A stretch of DNA of 10,671 bases. Origin: Dehalococcoidia bacterium (lineage in GTDB: Bacteria > Chloroflexota > Dehalococcoidia > GIF9 > AB-539-J10). Of this stretch, positions 1-5,379 are shown piece after piece (positions within the stretch are counted from its first letter, which is position 1; the number at the start of each line of letters is the position of its first letter). The DNA lies in the NCBI GenBank assembly GCA_030626915.1, contig DAOUTC010000027.1, forward strand, positions 1 to 10,671, given 5' to 3'. Under the pieces are notes generated by a model that was not told the origin of the DNA, did no database searches, and saw nothing but the letters and a program-made list of their open reading frames with translations. Position numbers and translations under genes: made by a program.

Positions 1-185
1 ATCCCCGCCTTATTCTCGCAATGGCATAAAAGGCTGTCCAACGTGTCCACTATCTATCTGAACTAGCTCAAACATGAGATTGCTTCGCTTCGCTCGCAAT
101 GACAATAAGAACAGATTGTTCCACCATACCTTCGGCTCACCACAATGATATTCCTAAATCAGCCATCTGCTGGGTGCTTCTCACG
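1..185. other. Noncoding stretch downstream of the transketolase subunit
   Basis: No supportable gene is seen on either strand. On the minus strand, where the C-terminal transketolase subunit would be expected, the only ATG soon after the stop (164-166) opens a 9-codon frame that ends at once and does not resemble a transketolase start. The stretch contains the short palindromic repeat at 76-104. The 9-mer CTCGCAATG from that repeat also occurs at 15-23, so a second, divergent or partial copy may begin at the window edge. No GC-rich hairpin followed by a T run is visible for the minus-strand gene. Confidence 0.6.
76..104. repeat. Short palindromic intergenic repeat (GATTGCTTCG...CGCAATGAC type)
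   Basis: A 29-bp element with terminal inverted arms ATTGC (79-83) and GCAAT (96-100) around a tandem CTTCG CTTCG core. The form GTCATTGCGAGCGAAG... is remembered as a dispersed intergenic repeat in many bacterial genomes, including Chloroflexota. Copy number in this genome cannot be judged from one window. It lies about 80 bp past the stop of the minus-strand transketolase gene and could form a weak hairpin in its 3' transcript. Confidence 0.6.
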
Positions 186-1052
186 CTATTCCAGTTCCTT
201 CAGTGCTCTTTCTGCTTCCTCCGGTGTAGCTACCTTGCCGTGAAATTTTACATTACTTTCCATAAAGCTGACGCCTTTACCTTTAATGGTATGGGCAATA
301 ATAACAGTAGGCCCAGTCTTTATCTTTTGAGCTTCTTGGAGAGCTGCTAGAATTTGATTGAAGTCATGCCCATCTATATCAATGGTATGCCAGCCAAAGG
401 CCTGCCATTTCTGCTTTAAAGGTTCGAGGTTCATAATATCTCTGGTCCAGCCGCTGAGTTGCATTCTATTACAGTCCACAATGGCTACCAGATTATCCAC
501 TTTGAACTGTGCTGCTGACAAAGTTGCCTCCCAAGTTTGCCCCTCCTCGCATTCCCCATCACTGAGGAGAACATAGGTACAATAATCACGATGGTCGAGT
601 CTGGCAGCTAAAGCAACGCCAATACCAAAGGATAAGCCCATACCTAGAGAACCAGCTGACATCTCCACTCCAGGAGTAAGATTTCTATCCGTATGTCCTT
701 GAAGCCGACTACCTAACTTTCTCAAGGTGGCTAATTCTTCCACCGGAAAGTAGCCGCTCTCAGCTAAAGCAGCATACAGGATTGGGGCAGCATGTCCTTT
801 GCTCAATATGAATCTATCACGGTCTGCCCATTGTGGGTCCTGTGGATTATGACGCATAACTTTAAAGTAAAGTGCAGTAACGATATCGGCTGCCGATAGG
901 GAGCCACCAGGATGCCCACTGCCCGCCGCCGTTGTCATAGTAATCACATGACGACGCAGCTTTTTAGCCATTTCCTTGAGCTCAGCCACGGACAAGTTAA
1001 ATATGTTAGCTCGTGGGGCAGCCCGAGGAAATTCCTTGATTTGATTTGGCAT
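186..1052 (-). CDS. Transketolase, N-terminal (thiamine diphosphate-binding) subunit
   Basis: 288 aa, the usual size for the N-terminal half of split transketolases. This half binds the diphosphate and Mg2+ of thiamine diphosphate; the C-terminal half supplies the pyrimidine-binding domain, and both are needed to move two-carbon ketol units in the non-oxidative pentose phosphate pathway. Visible motifs are GSGHPGGS (44-51, H47), DRFILSKGH (79-87, H87), MSAGSLGMGLS (131-141), and the TPP/Mg motif SDGE...N with D165, E167 and N195. The motif starts with Ser where Gly is usual (GDGE), a mild variation. The ATG at 1052 is preceded by no Shine-Dalgarno; a promoter 15-44 bp upstream implies a leader of about 8 nt. 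The partner subunit normally follows directly but does not start within the 185 bp available. It may lie further left or elsewhere. Family assignment is firm; the exact sugar substrate is not determined. Confidence 0.93.
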   Translation of the reverse strand: MPNQIKEFPRAAPRANIFNLSVAELKEMAKKLRRHVITMTTAAGSGHPGGSLSAADIVTALYFKVMRHNPQDPQWADRDRFILSKGHAAPILYAALAESGYFPVEELATLRKLGSRLQGHTDRNLTPGVEMSAGSLGMGLSFGIGVALAARLDHRDYCTYVLLSDGECEEGQTWEATLSAAQFKVDNLVAIVDCNRMQLSGWTRDIMNLEPLKQKWQAFGWHTIDIDGHDFNQILAALQEAQKIKTGPTVIIAHTIKGKGVSFMESNVKFHGKVATPEEAERALKELE

Positions 1053-1066
1053 TTGTTATGCACTAA

Positions 1067-1096
1067 ATTGTAAACTAGTGCTAGGTTATATGTCTA
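1067..1096 (-). promoter_or_regulatory. Predicted sigma70-type promoter of the transketolase subunit gene
   Basis: On the minus strand, -35 TAGACA (1096-1091; 5 of 6 consensus) and -10 TACAAT (1072-1067; 5 of 6) are separated by 18 bp. Expected transcription start is near 1060, giving a leader of about 8 nt before the ATG at 1052 and no room for a Shine-Dalgarno. Inferred from consensus match only. Confidence 0.5.
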
Positions 1097-1098
1097 TG

Positions 1099-1114
1099 AT
1101 ATTTATGTAAATAT
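1099..1114. promoter_or_regulatory. Candidate operator: 7-2-7 palindrome in the divergent promoter region
   Basis: ATATTTA (1099-1105), TG, TAAATAT (1108-1114) form a perfect inverted repeat. It lies directly upstream of the transketolase -35 and covers the place where the -35 of the amidohydrolase promoter would be, so one bound regulator could affect both divergent units. It is AT-rich, so chance or a DNA-bending tract is possible. Confidence 0.3.
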
Positions 1115-1134
1115 TTCGCCATTTTGGGTATAAT
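1106..1134 (+). promoter_or_regulatory. Predicted promoter of the hydrolase-thpR-polA operon, leaderless
   Basis: A perfect -10 TATAAT (1129-1134), preceded by GGG, lies only 7 nt before the ATG at 1142. With the usual -10 to +1 spacing the transcript would start at about 1141, at or one base before the start codon. The -35 is poor (TGTAAA at 1106-1111 with 17 bp spacing). No Shine-Dalgarno precedes the ATG, which fits a leaderless mRNA. Confidence 0.5.
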
Positions 1135-1141
1135 GCCTTAA

Positions 1142-2011
1142 ATGATAATAGATTTTCATACCCATATATTTCCTCCCTGGGTGAGGGAAAGACGTAATGA
1201 ATATATCAAGCGTGACCCCTGCTTCTCACTACTTTACTCGCAGTCTAAAGCCAAGTTGGCAACCGCTGAAGAATTGATTGCCAGCATGGACGAAGCCGAA
1301 ATTGATTTATCTGTTGCTCTTAACATAGGTTGGGTAAGCCAGGAACTTTGTGTGGAAACTAACGATTATATCTTAGATTCCACATCACGCTATCCTGATA
1401 GGCTTATCGGCTTCTGTAGCGTTCAACCTAAGGCTGGAGATGCTGCTATAATCGAGCTAGAGCGCTGTGCCAGAGCCGGAGCTAAAGGGGTGGGAGAAAT
1501 GAGGCCTGATGTGCAAGGCTTCGACCTTACAACCAAAACGATTATGCAGCCCCTGGTTGATATGACAGTAGAGCATAACTTAATCTTCCTAACTCACTCA
1601 TCTGAGCCTGTAGGACATCAATATATCGGTAAGGGCGAGGTTACTCCTGGCATCCTCTATTCCTTTATAGTGAACTTCCCTGATTTGAAATTGGTTTGTG
1701 CTCATTGGGGTGGTGGTTTGCCCTTCTACGCCTTGATGCCAGAGGTGGCCAGAGCTTTAACCAATGTCTTCTTTGATACTGCAGCCACTGTTTTTCTTTA
1801 CCAGGCTGGAATTTTCAAGCAAGTAAGCGATATTATTGGCAGTGATAAAATCCTTTTTGGCACTGATTATCCCTTAATTTCTCAAAATCGAACAATGACC
1901 CAAATCCAATCTCTCGAACTTGTCGCAGGAGACAAAGCCAAAATCTTAGGTCGCAATGCTCAAAAATTGCTATCCAGGGTTGGAAGGAGTCAAGTTGCCA
2001 CACGACACTGA
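1142..2011 (+). CDS. Metal-dependent hydrolase, amidohydrolase-2 (TIM-barrel) family
   Basis: 289 aa, normal for the amidohydrolase-related family (Amidohydro_2, ACMSD-like) of cytoplasmic TIM-barrel enzymes that hydrolyse or decarboxylate with one divalent metal. Seen in order: the N-terminal metal motif DFHTH (H6, H8), a GVGE strand end, LTHSSE with H152, CAHWGGG with H188, and the C-terminal FGTDYP with catalytic Asp D242. The set of metal and acid residues looks complete, so the enzyme is probably active, but the substrate cannot be read from sequence. The ATG at 1142 begins directly at the HxH strand, as in relatives, and sits 7 nt after a perfect TATAAT, suggesting leaderless translation. 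Its 3' end carries the ribosome-binding site of thpR, which it overlaps, so it is likely co-transcribed with thpR and polA. No functional link to those nucleic-acid enzymes is evident. Confidence 0.85.
   Translation: MIIDFHTHIFPPWVRERRNEYIKRDPCFSLLYSQSKAKLATAEELIASMDEAEIDLSVALNIGWVSQELCVETNDYILDSTSRYPDRLIGFCSVQPKAGDAAIIELERCARAGAKGVGEMRPDVQGFDLTTKTIMQPLVDMTVEHNLIFLTHSSEPVGHQYIGKGEVTPGILYSFIVNFPDLKLVCAHWGGGLPFYALMPEVARALTNVFFDTAATVFLYQAGIFKQVSDIIGSDKILFGTDYPLISQNRTMTQIQSLELVAGDKAKILGRNAQKLLSRVGRSQVATRH
1982..1989 (+). promoter_or_regulatory. Strong Shine-Dalgarno that sets a TTG start for thpR
   Basis: GGAAGGAG is followed after 5 nt by TTG (1995-1997), in frame with ThpR. This is far better placed than anything near the upstream in-frame ATG at 1956, where no purine-rich site is seen. 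It lies inside the last codons of the hydrolase gene, implying translational coupling. Confidence 0.7.
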
Positions 2012-2588
2012 GCAAATCCGTTCCTTTATTGCTATTGAATTGCCCCAGAATGTTAAAAACGGGCTGGCAAAGCTAATAAGCGAACTAGCAAGAGCTGAGC
2101 ATCCATTTGTCAAATGGGTAAATCCTGAAAGCGTTCATTTAACTTTAAAGTTTTTGGGCAATATTCCCTTCAAGCAAGTGGCTGAGATAAGTAAAGCCAT
2201 AGAGGAAGCTGCTCAAGGGATTCTTCCTTTCCATCTGGAAGTTTCAGGTCTGGGAGTTTTCCCCAATCTAAAGCAGCCACGCGTTCTCTGGGTTGGCATC
2301 AAAGGGGAAATAGATAATCTACTAAAGTTGCAACAAAATGTTGATTCTGCCCTTGCTCCTCTTGGCTTTGCTGAAGAGAAACGTCCTTTCACACCACATC
2401 TAACTCTAGCTCGCCTCAGAGAAAGAGCATCACCTGCGGAGAGAAAAAGTTTTGGTGAACTAGTGATGTCTACCAGTTTTGAAAGCAGTTACCCTCTTGA
2501 GGTCGAAACTGTTAGCCTTATGAGAAGTCAACTAGCGCCTGAGGGAGCTATTTATACTCGCCTTTTTGCAGTGAAGTTACATGAATGA
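1995..2588 (+). CDS. thpR: RNA 2',3'-cyclic phosphodiesterase (2H phosphoesterase family)
   Basis: ThpR (formerly LigT, 2'-5' RNA ligase) opens 2',3'-cyclic phosphates on RNA to 2'-phosphates and can reversibly join tRNA halves in vitro; its cellular role is unsettled. Both hallmark HxTx motifs are present, VHLTLKFLG and PHLTLAR, along with the family N-terminus RSFIAIELP. With the TTG start at 1995 the protein is 197 aa, close to the usual 180-190. The in-frame ATG at 1956 would give 210 aa but has no ribosome-binding site, overlaps the hydrolase by 56 bp and adds residues outside the family domain. The chosen start overlaps the hydrolase by 17 bp. The 3' end overlaps polA by 8 bp. Cytoplasmic, with no signal or membrane segment. 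Family call firm; start inferred from the Shine-Dalgarno. Confidence 0.9.
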   Translation: MPHDTEQIRSFIAIELPQNVKNGLAKLISELARAEHPFVKWVNPESVHLTLKFLGNIPFKQVAEISKAIEEAAQGILPFHLEVSGLGVFPNLKQPRVLWVGIKGEIDNLLKLQQNVDSALAPLGFAEEKRPFTPHLTLARLRERASPAERKSFGELVMSTSFESSYPLEVETVSLMRSQLAPEGAIYTRLFAVKLHE

Positions 2589-5361
2589 ACGATATCTGAT
2601 GTTAAAAGAGAAAGACCTACAAAATAAGGAAAGGCATTTGCTGTTACTTTTTGATGGCAATGCTTTAGTGCATCGTGCATTTCATGCTTTGCCTCCATTG
2701 ACAGTATCTAAAACCGGGGAGATGGTAAATGCAGTTTATGGCTTTGCCAGCACATTGCTCAAAGTGCTGGCTGAATTCAAACCTACTTATTGGGCTGTCG
2801 CCTTCGACCGCCCCCCCCCAACCTTCAGACATGAGAAGTTTGAGGAGTATAAGGCACAACGCCCTAAAATGCCGGAGGAACTGAAAAACCAGATAAAACG
2901 TGTTCACCAACTGGTAAACGCCTTCCACATTCCTGTCTTTGAAATCAATGGCTTTGAAGCTGACGATGTTCTAGGCACTTTAAGCCGGCAGTCTAATGAA
3001 CAGGGCATTGAGACCATCATTGTTACCGGCGATAACGACATGCTGCAACTTGTAGTGCCGGGGGTAGAAACTTTGATACCAAGGCGAACATTTAACGATA
3101 CTATCCTTTATGACGAACAGGCAGTTAAGCAAAAATATGACCTAAAGCCAACACAAATTACCGACTTTAAGACGCTAGTCGGTGATGCTTCAGATAATAT
3201 TCCTGGCATCCCAGGCATCGGTGAAAAAACAGCCACTAAGTTAATCCAGAAATATGGCAGCCTTGAAGGAATCTATGCCCATATTGAAGAGATAATCCCC
3301 AGCAAGCTGCAAGCAACGCTGCGCCAATATCAATCCCAGGCCTTCCAGGTTAAGGAATTAGTCACTATAGTTAAAGATGTCCCTATCGATTTGGACTTGG
3401 AAACTTGTCAGGTAAGTTCTTATGACCGGAGTGAAGTGGTAGAACTCTTCCGTGAGCTTGGGTTTATTAACCTGCTGCCCAGACTGCCACGTGACAGCTA
3501 TCAGCTGACAGCTGGTAGCTTTCAGAGAGGCATCTATCAAATAATAAACACCGAGTCTGCCCTGAGTGAACTTTTAAGCCAACTAGAAGCAGCGAGAGAA
3601 ATAGTTATTGAGCTTGAAACCACTCTCACCCCTTCCCTCTCCCTTGAAGGGAGAGGGATTAAGAGTGAGGGCTTGACTGCAGAGTTAGTAGGAATAGCTG
3701 TATCTCCAACCTCAGGAAAAGCATTTTATGTACCTTTAGGACACCGTGGCTTAAACCAACCTGAGCAATTACCGCTAGCTCAAGTCATACCCGGCTTAAT
3801 AAAGCCAATCCTGGAAAGCAAGAGCATAGGGAAAATCGCTCATAACGGTAAGCACGACATGGCTGTGGTGAGTAATTATGGAGTGAAGCTGGAAAATTTG
3901 AACTTTGACACTATGATTGCTGCCTACTTATTGGGAGAAAAAAATCTGAGTCTTAAAGCAATTGCCTTCGATAAACTGGGCGTTGAAATACCGCTCCTCA
4001 ACGATTTGATTGGCACGGGGAAGAAACAACTCTCCTTAGCTACGCTAGGAGTGGAACAAGTTGCCGATTATGCCTGCACAAACGTTGATATCACCTGGAG
4101 TTTAAAGGAGAGCCTAGAGAGCGAACTACACCAACAAGGATTATGGCGGCTCTTCAGCGAAGTGGAAATGCCTCTAATTCCAGTTCTGGTAGCCATGGAG
4201 CGAAATGGCATTACTCTGGACACCAGATTGCTAAGTGAGATGTCTCTCGAATTAGGCAGGGAAATGATGAGGCTGGAAACGCAAATTTATAATAGCATCG
4301 GGTATAAATTCAACATCAACTCCTCCCGACAATTAGCCAGCGTGCTGTTTGAGCAACTCAAACTACCCCGGTCCCGCAAAACAAAGAGCGGCTACTCTAC
4401 CCAAGCCTCAGTGCTTGAGGCATTAAGAGGCCTCCACCCCATAGTTGAGCTTGTGTTGCAGTATCGCCAACTTAGTAAACTTAAATCAACATATGTCGAT
4501 GCCTTGCCAGCGCTTATCAACCGCGAAACCGGCAGAGTGCATACCAATTTCAACCAAACAGGCACGGCTACAGGACGACTTTCCTCCAGCGAGCCAAACT
4601 TACAAAATATCCCCATAAGAGGAAAATTAGGAAATAAAATAAGACAAGCTATCATCGCTCCACCTGATTCATACCTCCTGAGTGCTGATTACTCACAAAT
4701 TGACCTTAGAGCGTTAGCACACCTTTCCCAGGATCCTGGCCTTATCGCTGCTTTTGCCAGTAACGAGGATATCCATGCCACGACCGCTGGAAAAATTTTC
4801 GGCATGCCCCCAGACGAGGTAACCCCTGAAATGCGCCGCGTGGCTAAGACGGTTAATTTTGGCGTCATTTATGGCATGAGCGATTACGGATTAGAGCAAG
4901 CCACTGAGTTTAACCGCGAGGAAGCTACACAATTCATCGCTTTATACTTTGAAAGATATCCCAGAGTAAAGGAATATATTGAAAAAACCAAAGAGCAGGC
5001 TAGGAAATTAGGCTATGTGCAAACAGTGATGGGGAGAAGGAGATTCATACCTGAAATCAACTCCCCAAACCGACAGATAAGAGAGGCAGCCGAGAGGATG
5101 GCCATAAATGCCCCGGTGCAAGGAACCTCTGCTGATATTATTAAAGTCGCTATGGTCAATGTACATCGTGAAATGAAAAAACGAAATCTAGAAAGCAAGA
5201 TGCTGTTGCAAATTCACGATGAATTGCTTTTCGAGGTGCCTCAAGAGGAAATAGAGGAGATGAAGTCCCTGGTTGCGAAGCTCATGCCTGAGGCTATAAA
5301 GCTTTGTGTGCCTTTGAAAATAGATATCAAACTGGGCAAAAACTGGGGAGAGCTAGCATAA
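2581..5361 (+). CDS. polA: DNA polymerase I (5' nuclease, degenerate 3'-5' exonuclease, polymerase)
   Basis: 926 aa, full length for bacterial Pol I, which fills gaps, removes primers and acts in repair. The 5' nuclease domain (about 20-310) shows FDGN (D25), GFEADD, VTGDNDM and the helix-hairpin-helix GIPGIGEKTA. The exonuclease-like domain (about 320-520) keeps E346 and D426, but motif I has E344 where Asp is canonical, and motif III reads YACTN, with N501 replacing the catalytic Asp. Proofreading is therefore probably weak or absent. The polymerase domain is complete: motif A DYSQIDL (D703), motif B R752, K756, F760 and Y764, motif C QIHDE (H879, D880, E881). Two palindromic repeat-like segments are read in frame (3496-3520, 3621-3671), and a C9 tract lies at 2811-2819. 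The ATG at 2581 overlaps the thpR stop (ATGAATGA) without a clear Shine-Dalgarno, suggesting coupled translation; Met7 (2599) is an alternative start. Confidence 0.97.
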   Translation: MNERYLMLKEKDLQNKERHLLLLFDGNALVHRAFHALPPLTVSKTGEMVNAVYGFASTLLKVLAEFKPTYWAVAFDRPPPTFRHEKFEEYKAQRPKMPEELKNQIKRVHQLVNAFHIPVFEINGFEADDVLGTLSRQSNEQGIETIIVTGDNDMLQLVVPGVETLIPRRTFNDTILYDEQAVKQKYDLKPTQITDFKTLVGDASDNIPGIPGIGEKTATKLIQKYGSLEGIYAHIEEIIPSKLQATLRQYQSQAFQVKELVTIVKDVPIDLDLETCQVSSYDRSEVVELFRELGFINLLPRLPRDSYQLTAGSFQRGIYQIINTESALSELLSQLEAAREIVIELETTLTPSLSLEGRGIKSEGLTAELVGIAVSPTSGKAFYVPLGHRGLNQPEQLPLAQVIPGLIKPILESKSIGKIAHNGKHDMAVVSNYGVKLENLNFDTMIAAYLLGEKNLSLKAIAFDKLGVEIPLLNDLIGTGKKQLSLATLGVEQVADYACTNVDITWSLKESLESELHQQGLWRLFSEVEMPLIPVLVAMERNGITLDTRLLSEMSLELGREMMRLETQIYNSIGYKFNINSSRQLASVLFEQLKLPRSRKTKSGYSTQASVLEALRGLHPIVELVLQYRQLSKLKSTYVDALPALINRETGRVHTNFNQTGTATGRLSSSEPNLQNIPIRGKLGNKIRQAIIAPPDSYLLSADYSQIDLRALAHLSQDPGLIAAFASNEDIHATTAGKIFGMPPDEVTPEMRRVAKTVNFGVIYGMSDYGLEQATEFNREEATQFIALYFERYPRVKEYIEKTKEQARKLGYVQTVMGRRRFIPEINSPNRQIREAAERMAINAPVQGTSADIIKVAMVNVHREMKKRNLESKMLLQIHDELLFEVPQEEIEEMKSLVAKLMPEAIKLCVPLKIDIKLGKNWGELA
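3496..3520 (+). repeat. 25-bp palindrome inside polA (linker between nuclease and exonuclease domains)
   Basis: AGCTATCAGCTG (3496-3507) and CAGCTGGTAGCT (3509-3520) pair around one central A; the only non-Watson-Crick pair is a U·G wobble in RNA. The AGCTATCAGCTGACAGCTG type recalls dispersed palindromic repeats of bacterial intergenic DNA. It is read in frame as part of SYQLTAGSF, between the 5' nuclease and exonuclease domains, where extra residues are easily tolerated. Confidence 0.5.
3621..3671 (+). repeat. REP/MITE-like palindromic repeat read in frame within the polA exonuclease domain
   Basis: The core CCCTCTCCCTT (3635-3645), G, AAGGGAGAGGG (3647-3657) is a perfect 11-bp inverted repeat with a 1-nt loop. 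It is flanked by CACTCTCACCCC on the left and AAGAGTGAGGG on the right, a composition I recall from dispersed intergenic repeats (CCCTCACCC...CCCTCTCCC type). It encodes roughly TPSLSLEGRGIKSEG (350-364), a low-complexity insert directly after exonuclease motif I. The spacing from the motif Glu to the next conserved strand (AELVG) is about ten residues longer than in remembered E. coli Pol I. Confidence 0.65.
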
Positions 5362-5379
5362 AAGTCTATCCCTTCACTC

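Noticed and set aside
137..166. Minus-strand mini-frame (ATG, 9 codons) just after the transketolase stop, considered as the start of a C-terminal partner
   Set aside because: Ends after nine codons and does not resemble a transketolase C-terminal subunit.
1..185. CRISPR or tandem repeat array
   Set aside because: Only one full repeat copy and a shared 9-mer are seen, without regular spacing.
3621..3671. Rho-independent terminator inside polA
   Set aside because: The hairpin core is strong but has no following T run, and the reading frame continues intact through it into conserved exonuclease and polymerase motifs.
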